NCBI GenBank assembly: GCA_051294375.1
Contig: CM119265.1
Location: forward strand, 2,641,292 to 2,705,291
Origin: Paraspadella gotoi
Taxonomy: Eukaryota > Chaetognatha
Direction of reading: 5' to 3'
Length of the DNA: 64,000 nucleotides
In this document: in pieces, positions 15,235 through 26,759 of the stretch
Numbering within the stretch: position 1 is the stretch's first letter
How the letters are laid out: each line of letters begins with the position of its first letter
Notes under the pieces: model-generated
Seen by the model: only the letters and a program-made list of their open reading frames with translations
Told to the model about the DNA's origin: nothing
The model's database searches: none
Made by a program: the position numbers and the translations under genes

Positions 15235-17100
15235 AATCGAAATTAATTGTAATATTTTTTAATTAAACAAAAATTAAACATTTTCTTTATAATTAGTAGT
15301 TCGAGTAGTTTAACGTACTCACGGTCCCGGGTTCTAGCCCTGTTTATAGTTAAGAGTGACGGGCCGGTTAAATCACCGGATCCGAAATTCCGGAAAAAAA
15401 GGCAACTGACGAAAAAAAAACCTTTGACACCCACTGGGCACCCTAAGTGTGTAGGCTATTCACACCGTCAGAGGGGAATGGCGACCCCCTGTCCTCTCAG
15501 AAAGTTTAATTCGTAATAAAGGTTTTTAAAAAAAAAGCTTGGCAAAAAACAAAAACAAAAAAACAAAACAAAACAAAGTTATTTACAGAAATTACGATGC
15601 AGACGAATTTAAGATTGGTGATCGAAAAGTTGGTGTCACTAGTGAATATTTCGAGAAAAAATGAAGAATAAACTTGAATTATTAACCAAAATTTGGGTTA
15701 AATAGTTAGGGTTAAAATTATATGCAGAGCTTTCGGATCAGAAATAAAACGCTTTTGAAAAGTGGATAAAGGAAGAAAGGCATTAAATTTGTGAAGATAT
15801 TTTTACAAATCATCTCATTTGTTGTCTTTGAAGCCGGGGAAAAATAAGTCGAGTTGAGGGCAATTGAGAATTCTTTTTGGCGCGGGGGGGGGGGGAGAGG
15901 GAAGAGGAAGATGAGTGGACTCTCCCTTCTCTTTTTTCTGCCGCCGCCGCCGACGAGCAGCTGCTGCTGATCAAACTTGACGCGCCTTCTCCGCCGTCCG
16001 ACGCTAAGGTATTTCACGCTTGACCGTTTAAGGAGTCAATCTTTAAAAAAGTCTTTTCATTCACGCGATGAATTATATATAATATGAAATTGGTATCGTG
16101 ATCATAAAATTATTCATTCATGCAACATATGAACTATCCTGCCCGTTGAAGGTTGTTATCGTCGTTGTTGTCGCTGCAACAGAACTTTACTCTTGCTCAG
16201 TAATAAAGCGGTCGGAATCGTACGAACTTTCGTCGCTGTAGTCCACTTTTGCAAATAAATTCATTTTTTTTAGGTGTATATGTATTTTTATGGGCACTAC
16301 TTTCTGAGAGCGCTTCATTTAAAATTAGATTTTTAATCTTTAAAATTAATTTTAAACCTGTTATTTAATCCCAAACCCTCACGATTAGCTCTATCCTAAT
16401 CCATAATATTATATATATATAATATTTTACCCTGATCCCTAACCTTATTATCTAAACTCAGACCCCAACCTTAATACCTAACCAAAAAACTTTAACCAAA
16501 TTTTCGAACCTAATCCCTAACCTTAACTCAACTGACCTAATTTAAAAAAAAAAAAATTTTAGGTTGAAAGGGGCCGCTTTTAGAAAAGAGAGCCGATGTG
16601 GGAATGACAGCTGCTGCTGCTGCTGCGGCGATCGAAAACGAGACAGGTGCTGGGGGGGGGGCGGGGGGGAGGGTGAATCGGGAAGAGGAGGAGGAGTTTT
16701 CCTCCTCCTCCTCCCTTCGATTCGCTTCTTCCTCTTCTTTCTTCTTCGTCGTCTTAAGATGTTTCACGCTTAGAATTAACCAGTGAAAGTGTGAAGAGAG
16801 AATTAGTTGGTGAGTTGAAAATGAGCACGAGTGAACGTGAAAGAAGAATGGAAAGTGAGTGGCTGTGAATGATGTGAAAGTATTGGTTGAGTGAGAGTGA
16901 AAACGAGAGTTAGTTTGTTTTTGTTATTTAAGAAATGATTAGTTATGCGATTTCCGCAGTTGGAAATAATTTTGCGCTCATTTTACAAATCATTGATGCC
17001 TGAAATGTTACACGGAATTTGAAATAATACCGTAACATATTAAAAATAAGAATAAGTATTGATTGTTAGCTTACTGTTTTAGGTAATTAGGATGAGAAGA
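15235..17100. other. Intergenic stretch with SINE fragment and two similar GC-rich blocks
   Basis: 15321-15394 is a decayed SINE-B piece (CCGGGTTCTAGCCC plus TTAAGAG). GC-rich blocks at 15940-16025 and 16590-16775 both read AAGCGTGAAA-x-A-x-CTTA on the minus strand, followed by Arg/Lys and Pro/Ala codons; they may be duplicated 5' ends of minus-strand genes. 16360-16530 is C-rich and full of CTAAY words. No complete gene is seen. Confidence 0.4.
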
Positions 17101-17205
17101 TCAAGTTTCAGGTAACCCTACTTAAGGTGATGCTTCTAACAATATTAATTACTTTATTTAATTTAAATATCTCCGGCGTTAAAAGTGTCATCATAGCTAT
17201 CAACC

Positions 17206-17445
17206 TGTTCTGAGATTGACATCTGAGATTGACATCTGAGATTGACATCTGAGTTGACATCTTTGATTGACATCTGAGATTGACATCTGAGATTGACATC
17301 TTAGATTGAAATCTGAGATTGACATCTGAGATTGACATCTTAGATTGACATCTGAGATTGACATCTGAGATTGACATCTAAGTTTGACATCTGAAATTGA
17401 CATCTAAGATTGACATCTTAGATTAACATTTGAGATTGACATCTA
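17206..17445. repeat. 13-bp tandem repeat (TGACATCTGAGAT)
   Basis: About 17 units of TGACATCTGAGAT with substitutions such as TAGAT and AAGTT. It lies 3' of RING protein 3. 13 is not a multiple of 3, so the repeat cycles through frames and the apparent peptides are not genes. Confidence 0.95.
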
Positions 17446-17755
17446 ATCATATTGAAACAGAAGTAAAACACACATTAACTAGTCAAAGATATATATAAAT
17501 CATATATTTTTTTTTTACATTTATTTTATCGAATACATTAATTGATAGTCAAAGTCAATATAAACAAAAGGAAGGTTTGTCTAAATTATCAGATTAGTTT
17601 TACAAAAGAACCATTAAAATACCATTTTTATTATCTGAATAATATATACGCAGAGAATGGATTATCAAGTGGCTTGCCTCACTTGGCTTCTTCGTCTTTT
17701 CTTCTGCTTGACCAATCAGAGAGGAGGCTTGATTATTGTAAATTATTTTATTGTT

Positions 17756-19684
17756 TCAATCGATAAAAATTATCTTGATGTTTTTGATGCCCCTTCGGCA
17801 GATGTGACAGTTTTTCAGTTTGGGAGCGCAAGTCCTGCAAGACACGTGACCGCAATCGAACACGGCGTCTTTGCTTTTCTCTTGGCAGATGGAGCAGAAT
17901 TTATCTTGCTCAAGCTGATCATTGGCCAAAGTCAGTCGGGCAATTTCTCTCTTATCTTTCTCTTTCTCTTTCATCATGCCTGATAATTGGCTTTCAAGAC
18001 TCTCCTTCACCTTTAGTAGAGAGTCCACCCGGGCTTTATCATTTACTTTGTCATTCATGAGGCTCGTTATTTGATTTTCATTGGTTTGTTTCTCTCTTAA
18101 CAGGCGTGTTATGCGTCCTTTGTGATTTTCATTTCCTCTCGTCAGGCGCAATACTTGACATACGTCTCTTTCCTTTTCTTCTGTCAGGCTTGCTATTTGG
18201 TTTTCTAAGCATTCTTTTGCTTTTATCAGCCAAGCAATGATACATTCATCTGATTCTTTTTTTGTTGTTAGAGAAGCTATTACTTGTTGATAGTCTTCCT
18301 TTTCTGCTTTTAGGTGAGAAACTTGGCTTTTAAAAGCTTCTATATCCCTTTGATTTCTCTGAGAAATAGATTCATAGAATTTTTTCAGGCCCAAATTATG
18401 TTTCAATTTGGTGGAAATATCTTCTTTTTCTCCCATCAGGTGCGTTAGCTGACTTTTTAAGTTTTCTTTTTCACTCATTAGGCCCTTGACTTGTTTTGTC
18501 CCATTTTCTTTTTCTCTCATTAGGCGCGTGACCTGGATTTCATAACTTTCTTTTTCTTGCATCAGGCACTGAACTAGAAGTTTATCACTTTCTTTTTCTC
18601 TTGTCAGGCGCGTTAGCTGGCTTTTATAACTTTCTTTTTCACGCATCAGTCGCATTAGCTGAAGTTTGAAAGTTTCTGTTGTTCTTATTGGACCGAGCGC
18701 TCTGTATGTATGACCTTCTTGTTCTATCATGAGTGTTTCGAAACCTTCCACATAACATTCAGTTTCTCTTTTTAACTTTTCAATCAATTTATCTGCGTCG
18801 ATATTTTTGTAGTAGCTTTCAATGTATTTTCCCAGGAGAAAGAAGAAGGCGAAAAACCCGAAGAGATTTCCGATGAGAGTCAAACCGATTCGTTCGCTTT
18901 GCTCGTCGTCGGCGGCAAAAGCTAGCGTAAAAAAAAAAAATACAAGTAATTATATCTTTAAATAGGAAAAAAAATGTAAGAATAATTTTAAAATTTTATC
19001 CGAAATAGAATAATTTTTATAATAGTCATTATAATGTCAAGAATTATTCATGAATCGGCTTGTAGGCAAGAGTGAGCTGAGAGGGCTCAGTTGAGAGTTC
19101 GATCTGCGAAATTGATTAATTGGGACGTGACAAGGTTAAACGATAAACAATTAAACATGCCAGTGACATGATCAGTTGATCACTAAACAATTAAACATGC
19201 CAGTGACATGATCAGTTGATCACTAAACAATTAAACATGCCAGTGACATGATCAGTTGATCACTGAGCGTCCGCAGCCCTTACGGCAGTTAATGTCCCGA
19301 GCATCACGAGAAATTTCACCCTTACAATAAATTTATAAAATGTAAAATATTACGCATTCAAAGAAGAAAATGACTTGAATAGACTTATTAGACTAGCTCC
19401 AGAGTATAATAAACATGAGCTAGCAATATTCAATAATTTTTACCACTCAACAGTCAACATGACCACAGACAAATTAAATCTGTTTCCTTCGCAGCACTAA
19501 TGAACCATCCCAATGTGGGTCCGTGGTTCGATCCCAGTGGTTCTCATATAGAACGAGGGATGGACCGTGTTACCCGCTTATGATTCCAAAGTTAACCATA
19601 GAGTTAATCATAAAGTTAATCATAAAGTTAATCATAAAGTTAATCTCAACAAAGTTATTTCTACTTACGGAAACTCGAGGCCAT
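17756..19684 (-). CDS. Membrane-anchored coiled-coil RING protein 3
   Basis: Predicted RING E3 ligase held on a membrane. Exon 1 is 19684-19669, only 16 nt (ATG-GCC-TCG context, donor TTCC/GTAAGT). Exon 2 is 18921-17756 (acceptor TACGCTAG). Phase 1 matches, giving 393 residues. One hydrophobic span lies at residues about 18-38 (GFFAFFFLLG). Residues about 85-320 form a coiled coil built from 14-residue units of the type L-M-x-E-K-E-x6-R (two heptads, 42 bp); at least six consecutive clear units follow residue 87. The terminal RING reads CSIC, VFDCGH, CRTC and CHIC. The N-terminal span would place the RING at the end of a long rod. Membrane topology is inferred. Confidence 0.85.
19144..19263. 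repeat. Three perfect 40-bp tandem repeats
   Basis: Three units start at 19144, 19184 and 19224, each containing CAGTGACATGATCAGTTGAT. They lie in the intron of RING protein 3. A four-fold AAAGTTAATCAT array follows at 19590-19645, just inside exon 1's donor side. Confidence 0.95.
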
Positions 19685-19930
19685 CTTGTCCAAAAAAAAA
19701 AAGAAAATGACGTTCAACTTTGAGATTGTTTTTCTTCAAAATCTGAAATAAAAAAATACCGGAAATAACCAAAAATTAGGACTAATTGGTCGATAGAATA
19801 CTTTTTATTGTGACCATGTTACGATTTTAATTTATATCTGTGCAAGGATCTTCATTTAACATTAATCAAGAAACAGCGCAAAATTCTTTAATCAACGAAG
19901 GGAAAACTTTGAACCTAAGAATCAAACTTT

Positions 19931-20712
19931 TTCGCCGGATCTGATTACCGCAAATTCCGGCTCCATAATTCACTTAGTCGGTCCGTCGGTTCGCTCGCAC
20001 AATCTTGTCGGTAAGTCACTTATGTCAGCTCAGAATATCAAATTATAAAAAAAAAGTTATGCCAAAAAAAACAACGATGTCCGTTCGTCCGTCCGTCCTT
20101 TGAACGCCAATTAGTCATGAATAAATAAGGCGATTGACTTGAAATTGTGCGTAGAAAAGTAATTGAGCAGGAAATCAAGTTTCGATGGAATCGTTCCTAA
20201 TGAAAATGAGTTTAAATGGAGAAAACAAAAAAGCTGTTTCACTAATTAATTATGCTTTTTTTATTTTTATATTAAATGTCAAAGCGAGCTGCATTATATA
20301 ATAATATAATTAATCAATTAATTAATAAATTATTTAATCATTCAATTGATCATTCAATCAAGCAATTAATTTATCAATCAATTAATTATCCAATCAACCA
20401 ATCAATTAATGCAACAATCAATCCATAATAAATCAATCAATCAATTAATGCAACAATCAATCCATCAATTAATCAATAAATCAATTAATCTATCAATCAA
20501 TTAATTTTCCAATTTACCAATCAATTAATGCAATCAATCAATTAATCGTCGACGCCGTCGATGCTTTCCTCGTGAGCAAACAATGCCTGATTTGCCTGAT
20601 TTGATTTGATAAATCAATTAAGTAGTTAATTCATTAATAAAATAAATGCATAAATTAATTAAGTGATTAACTGATCAATCAATCAATTAATTGATTAATC
20701 ACATCCGGCATC
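19931..20712 (+). mobile_element. TIR element family F, copy 1
   Basis: The ends match as an imperfect inverted repeat (GCCGGATCTGATT left; AATCACATCCGGC right). It carries the TCGGTCCGTCGG block near the left end, a GATGGAATCGTT ... GAGTTTAAATGG block, and a long AATCAATTAAT-rich interior. A second copy is at 33346-34215. No coding capacity is seen. Confidence 0.7.
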
Positions 20713-22903
20713 GTTTGCTCCAACTTATTAGTTTTTAGGTCTTTAAATTCACGCTTCCTATCAAGTATACATGTAAGCTTACTAGTTTATCAGGTTCACC
20801 CCGAGCAACTCGACAATATTCATCTACCAAATTGAATTATACTATTTACATTTATGAAGAAAAAAAAACCACAAAAAATACTGTTTTATGTTAAGAAACT
20901 CCATTATATTTTGTCAACGAGAGAGAGATAGAGAGAGAGAGAGAGTGAGAGAGATTAGGAATAAGATTAACAATTTTATTTTTGATTATAATAATATAAA
21001 AGATTGTTAACATGAAAAAGGAGACCGTGTTTCAAATAGTCATATTTTAATAGAGGCTTTTTACAATATTGAAAAATTGATGTACTAATAAATCTCAGTG
21101 GTTATAATTTAGAGAGGAGCACTTCAGAACAAAATATTTATTTGAATGATTAAACAAGAATATTTAGACGTGAGATAGTATTATTAACTAGTACAAAAAA
21201 TATTTTTTTATATTGTCTCATGAACAGAATAATTTTTATAGGAGGAAAAAGAAAATGGAAATATACCATCTCTGGAATGATAAAAACCTGAAAGGTTGCT
21301 GTCTGGACAAGAGCTTAGGCTTAGTCGAAAAATTTGTCCAAACTCAGTTTTTTTTAAATTGCAGTTGAAGTTGGTAAGTTAATTTTGAGAAAATTTGATA
21401 ACTTTTGTACTAATTTTGCAAAATATAGACTCAATTCAAACATCTATATGTCAAACGATATCAGTAAACCGAGAGCTTTAATTTAAGACCACTCCCAACC
21501 TTCTCCGACTTTTGGTTAAAAAGTTATTAATCAAAATATATTATTTTTTCTTTAAAAAAGTAATGAAATGGTGAGTATTATTGAGAATATAATAAGACTT
21601 TAATCTAAAAAATTGAGGATACCAACGAGTTCTATAGACAGTCTTCTTTCAATTAATTTATAAATAAAATTTTTCTTCAAGCTTAAATATAGGTACATCA
21701 TCCCCCAAAAATTTAAAAAAATATAAATTAAATTTTTAAATAATTTACCATAATGATTTTATATAATTTTACTTAATATATATGGATTAGAAACTATAGG
21801 ATCTGACCTTCATTTTGAGCCTATTGCCAACTCTTTACGATAAATATTTATTGAGATACTACCAAAAAAAGCCCCAAAAATCTTTAAAAAACTTAATTTT
21901 TAATTTATTTAAGTCATATCTCAGTGCATATATAACTTATTTTAAGTCAAATGATTTTATTCAGCAGATTAAAGTGTAAGGCACATATTAAATACCATTA
22001 GTTGTATTATTTTATCATAATTTAATCAGGACACTTAATTTTCAGCCAATTTTTACCAAATTTACATATACTTTTGATTTTTACAGCAACAAAGTACTAA
22101 AACAGGTAAATAAAAATTGATGATAAAATCTGTAAGCCAAAAGACCTTAGAATGTATTATATAGGTTTAAAAATTTTTCTCATAAAGATTTAATGATATA
22201 ATGACAATAAAAAAAATTAAAAAAATTATATATATAAATTAAAGAACCGTGTGTAGTAATATTTGAATAAAATAGTAAATTTAAATTTTTTTAAAAAACT
22301 TTTAATAAAGATTCAGATTCTTCATTAAAAGTTGAATAAAAAATATAAAACATGTTATCAAAAATTTCAGAAACTTATATATGTTAAAACGTTTTAGTCA
22401 TTTTTTGAGATCTAAACATTAAAATATCATATAACATATTTTATCAAAGTTTTTTTAATTTTTTACGGCAAATCCAAATCTGTTCTTAAAAATAAAAAAA
22501 ATTTTAAAATTTAATGATTTTAGAAGGATAATAGAAGGATATTACTACATAAATAATTAAATTTACTATACTGTTATGCTAAAAAAAAATTTTAAGCAAT
22601 TTTAAATTTGTTAATTATATGTCCATAGGCAGCAAAAAAAATGCTCAATCGCTCAATCTTTTCATCACTCCACCTTATTGCACAGTTTTGGATTTAGCTA
22701 CTCTTTCTGATATGAAAGTCTACTTAAATTAAAAACGAAATAAGTAGTTGATGATATTTTCTTGATTTTTTAAAAATTACATTGAATAATTAATTAATTA
22801 CTCCAGATGGCCTTAACTGAAAGGAAAAGTAAATTAATTTGTAAATATTATGAAATTTATGGAATACTTAAATTCTTATTTTAAAAAAGTTATTATTACT
22901 ATC
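20713..22903. other. AT-rich intergenic stretch with a diverged foldback copy
   Basis: No open frame of interest. A short GA repeat lies at 20921-20953. 22262-22545 resembles foldback family G (AAAGTTGAATAAAAAATATA on one side, CAAATCCAAATCTG on the other) but is heavily diverged. Confidence 0.5.
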
Positions 22904-25080
22904 AATAAAGAAAAACATCGATTTGGGAAACAGTGCTAATTTTATTTAGACCATGCATTCAAACCATTTAGCTGGTTCATTATTCAAGGCCAGAGAAATT
23001 GTGGTGAGGTACAAAATTATTTACAAATAAGAGAAGGTGAGAGAAGAGGAGGAGACTCAGAGAAGAAGAAAGAGAGAGAGAGAGAGAAACTTTCAACCAA
23101 AAAGGGATTAATCCCTCATCCCCCTCCCCCCCTTGTTCTTCGTCCGGGATGTAGGTGGTCCAGGATTGGCTTCCATGCATCTGTTTTCACGTATGCTCCT
23201 TTGTCTTCGTTGAGCCCTTTGCCTGGTCCACAATCAAAATGACGAATCCAAAGAGCTTCTTCCACTCTTAGATGGTGCTTGAGCATTCTTTGGTTTTTGA
23301 TTCGTGGCTGAGAGATGATTTCAGGTTCCCAGATGAAAGGGCATCGCAATGCTCTCGATGTTGTTTCAAGCCGGAATGACGCCAATTACCCGACTCGGCT
23401 GCTCTTTTGTGTTCTGCCGTTCGAGTTTCAAAAACTACGACAGGTTTCTCAATGTATCGAGCCTTAGGAGAGCAAGAGCAACGAAAGCTATAGATTCGCG
23501 CTCCCTTTTTTGGCGACGCTTTGTTTTGTTTGGGGCGCAGAGGATGTTTGCCAGCGTCCTGTCCGCTCCTGCTAAAGAGTGATGCTCCTGCCTTTTTAAA
23601 AGCTCTTTGCAGTTGTTGGGTGATACCTGGAAGGTATGGAAGTGTAGCATAAGGGCGGAGTTCGTATTTTGTGTCGTTATGGAAAGGCAGTTCAGCAAAA
23701 AGGTTTGCTACAGTTGGTTGTTGTTGTGATCGTTGTAGTACGTCTTGTTGTTGCTGTAGTTGTTGTCTTTGTTTTCGGCTTTTATCTGATGGATGGTATT
23801 CATCAGTAATTTTTTGTAAAGTCTTTCTGTTATGGCCATTGTTTCATTAAGCGTAGTAAAATTTCTAGATTTAACTTTAATTAAAATTCTAAAAGTGAGG
23901 AACGAACAACATTATATTAATAAACATTTATGTAATAACAAAATTTATAATAAATTTTACAATTTACGCAGTAGGCCATATTTATACTAGTACTAAACCA
24001 ATAAATGTTAAAATTTCAAAACAGTTTTTGCTAAGATTTTTTTGCAGATTTGGATTCGTCATAAAAAGTTGAATATAAGAAATATAACTCTTTTTTGAAA
24101 AAATTCCTTCATTAAGTGGGTCAAAAATTAGAAAAAGCTATATTTTAAACTGAAAAATTAATTTTTTATATATTAAATATAGTTTTTTTAATTTTTAACC
24201 CACTTAATGAAAGAATTTTTAAAAATGATTTATATTTTCTTTTATCAATCTTTGACGAGGAATTCAAATCTGCAATCAAAAATAAGAAGAGCCTATTTTG
24301 AAATTTTTCGATTTTATAAGGTTAGTACTATATATAAATATAGCCTACTGCGAAAATTAAAAAACCTAAAATAAATTTCATTTACAAATTAATGTTCACT
24401 GATGGTATGTTGTTCATAATTGACTTTTAGAATTTTTGTATGTAACTTTCACTACGCCTTAGTCTTCATATTATGTCTAGGATAAGTTTTTTTTCTTTTT
24501 CCAATAATTCCGTTGAGGAGCATAATCTTTTGGCACGACAAAGCTCACCCTTGAGTGTTGAATATGTGGACATTAGGATGGTGACAGGATTGCGGTTTAT
24601 CGGGTAACGTTTGTCGCTGTTGGTTTTCGGTAGACAGAAGTTTCAAGGGTTCCATCATCTTTTTTTTTGACTAAAACGTCCAAAAATGGAAGTTTTTCCA
24701 TCTTCTTCCAATTCTCTTGTGAAACGAATGCGGGATGGATGGAGTTGAGTGCCGCATTGAAATCATCAAAAGGGTCTGTATAACTGGACTCGCTTCTTAG
24801 GCCCCTCCGATGTGGCCTTTATCCTGGACCACCTACATCCCGGACGAAGAACAAGGGGGGAGGGGATGAGGGATTAATCCCTTTTGGTTGAAAGTTTCTC
24901 TCTCTCTCTCTCTTTCTCTCTCTCTGAGTCTCCTCCTCTTCCTCTCACCTTCTCTTATTTGTAAATAATTTTTTACCTCACCACAATTTCTCTGGCCTTG
25001 AATAATGAACCAGCTAAATGGTTTGAATGCATGGTCTAAATAAATTAGCACTGTTTCCCAAATCGATGTTTTTCTTTATC
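22904..25080 (-). mobile_element. Penelope-like retroelement remnant with 260-bp inverted repeats
   Basis: Read on the minus strand. 24800-24500 encodes the end of a reverse transcriptase (KLPFLDVLV, then TSVYRKPT). After an insertion, 23700-23130 encodes a connector (PYLPGITQQLQRAFKKAG) and a degenerate GIY-YIG-like endonuclease region (ARYIEKPVV, RTAEHKRA, then EEALWIRH). Stops and frame breaks show it is dead. The 3' end of the ORF plus tail, 22904-23165, is repeated in inverted orientation at 24822-25080, as happens with Penelope terminal repeats. Foldback element G1 sits inside it (23848-24461). The family call rests on RT plus endonuclease order and the inverted terminal copies. Confidence 0.8.
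23848..24461. mobile_element. Foldback MITE family G, copy 1
   Basis: Ends TAAGCGTAGT and ACTACGCCTTA are inverted. The two halves are largely reverse complements of each other around 24160 (TTAAGTGGGTCAAAAATT against AATTTTTAACCCACTTAA), so the whole element would fold into a long hairpin. It is inserted into the Penelope-like ORF. Other copies are at 45155-45763 and 32664-34762 (broken). Confidence 0.85.
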
Positions 25081-25114
25081 AAACTACTCGGTGCATGAGA
25101 TGACACTTAACAAT

Positions 25115-25288
25115 CTATTATTACTATCAAAATAAATCAGAATAAATCCGAATAAAGTTATTATTACCATCAAAATAAATCAGAATGAATCAGAATAAAG
25201 TTATTATTACTATCAAAATAAATCAGAATGAATCAGAATAAAGTTATAATTACCATCAAAATAAATCAGAATAAATCAGAATAAATCT
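25115..25288. repeat. 42-43-bp minisatellite
   Basis: Four units containing ATTATTACTATCAAAATAAA and AATCAGAATGAATCAGAATA. A single diverged unit sits left of the Penelope-like element at about 22885-22905, so the element seems to have landed inside or beside the array. Confidence 0.85.
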
Positions 25289-25513
25289 CGTCTTGATTTC
25301 ACCCTTGGAAACCCATAAGTTTTACATTAAGTATACTAAGATTACTGTAATTTTGAAAATGGAAAAAAATAATCATTCACATTTTCGAAGGAATTTAAGC
25401 TTTCTTTTTACATTCAGGAAGGGAGCAATGGAAGCCTCAATACGATACATGACTAAAGGATTTTTTTTACTATTAGATATCAAACATTTAAAATATTCAA
25501 TTTATTTATTGTT

Positions 25514-26467
25514 TTAAAAGAAATAAATCATCTTGATGTTACTGATCCCACGACGACAGATGTGGCAATGATGAAGCCTGGGCGCGCAAGTATTGCAAGC
25601 CATGTGACCGCAATCGAACACGGCGTCTTTGCTTTTGTCATGGCAGATGGAACAAAGTCTCTCTTCTTCAAGCTGATCTTTTTCTTCGGTCAGGCGCTCG
25701 ATTTGTCTTTTGTACGTTTCCTTCTCTTTTATCAGGGAAAAATTACTTGGTTTTCCTTTATTTCTTTTTCTTCGGTCAGGCGCTCGATTTGTATTTTGTC
25801 CCCGTTTCCTTCTCTTTCATCAGGCAAATTACTTGCTTCTCTTTTCCTTCTTTTTCTTTTATCAGGCTCGAGATTTGGCTCGTATTGCTTTGTTTTTCTT
25901 CCGTCAGGCGTACTATTTGTCCTTCATACATTTCCTTCTCTTTCATCAGGCAAATTACTTCCTTTTCTTTTTCTTCTTTTTCTTTTAACAGGCGCAATGT
26001 TTGATTCTTATTGATTGGATTTTCTTCCGTCAGGCATGCTATTTGTCTTTTGTACGTTTCCTTCTCTTTTATCAGGGAAATTACTTGGTTTTCCTTTATT
26101 TCTTTTTCTTCGGTCAGGCGCTCGATTTGTATTTTGTCCGTTTCCTTCTCTTTCATCAGGCAAATTACTTGCTTCTCCTTTCCTTCTTTTTCTTTTATCA
26201 AGCTCGAGATTTGGCTCGTATTGCTTTGTTTTTCTTCCGTCAAGCGCGTTATTTGTCCTTCATTCATTTCCTTCTCTTTCATCAGGCAAATCACTTGCTT
26301 TTCCTTTCCTTCTTTTTCTTTTATCAGGCTCGAGATTTGGCTCACATTGCTTTGTTTTTCTTCCATCAGGCACGCAATTTGGCTTTTATATTTTTCCTTC
26401 AGGTTCCGTCTTTGTCTTCGGCATTCTCTCTCATTGTTCTCATCTAAATGTTCAGAGATCAGGAGGT
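25514..26467 (-). pseudogene. Coiled-coil RING gene 4, two 2-bp frameshifts
   Basis: Large exon 26467 to stop 25514 (acceptor GAACAG, phase 1 as in the paralogues). It encodes a short charged start, then a coiled coil of 14-residue units (LMKEKE or LTEEKQ type), then a RING reading CSIC, VFDCGH, CNTC and CHIC. The frame breaks twice: two extra C near 25800 and two extra A near 25737. Both are plain when 25711-25830 is compared with its near-identical copy at 26051-26170, 336 bp (8 x 42) upstream plus the 4 inserted bases. Either it is a recent pseudogene or both are assembly errors in a repeat. Exon 1 was not found. A TATA-like ATATATAAAAGG with ATG at 26780 and donor GTAAGT lies upstream, but its phase does not fit. 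Confidence 0.7.
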
Positions 26468-26527
26468 CTGTTCAAAGGAAAGAAGGATATACATTTTTAT
26501 GACGACTTCATGAAAAAAAATCATTTA

Positions 26528-26725
26528 TCATTTATCGCGGAGCAACTCCATAAGTCACTTTTCGGTCGGTCTGTCGGTCTTTCGGTATGTCTGTCCGTCG
26601 CTCCGTTAAAATTGCATGGAATTAGCCTAAAAGGATGGATTCATGCCAAGTAACGTCTTACCATGTCATGTAATGTCAAGTCATGTCTCGGTAAATACAT
26701 GTGATAAGGCCGTCACTTCGGCGCA
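26528..26725 (+). mobile_element. Repeat family E, copy 2
   Basis: Begins GCGGAGCAACTCCATAAGTC, then CTTTTCGGTCGGTCTGTC and ends CATGTCATGTAATGTCAAGTC. It lies about 60 bases upstream of the large exon of RING gene 4, in the opposite orientation to copies 1 and 4. Confidence 0.8.
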
Positions 26726-26759
26726 ACACTTTTGAATTACCTCATAAACATTTACTTAC

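Noticed and set aside
17108-17403. Repetitive DVNLRCQS ORFs
   Set aside because: 13-bp tandem repeat read in three frames; no start context or splice sites.
17206-17445. CRISPR-like array
   Set aside because: Units are contiguous with no spacers, and the window is eukaryotic.
19500-19560. Possible tRNA gene (GGTTCGATCCC B box)
   Set aside because: No D or anticodon arm and no pairing acceptor. At most a SINE or tRNA remnant.
25562-26653. Phe/Ser-rich plus-strand ORFs over RING gene 4
   Set aside because: Shadows of the 42-bp coil repeat on the opposite strand.
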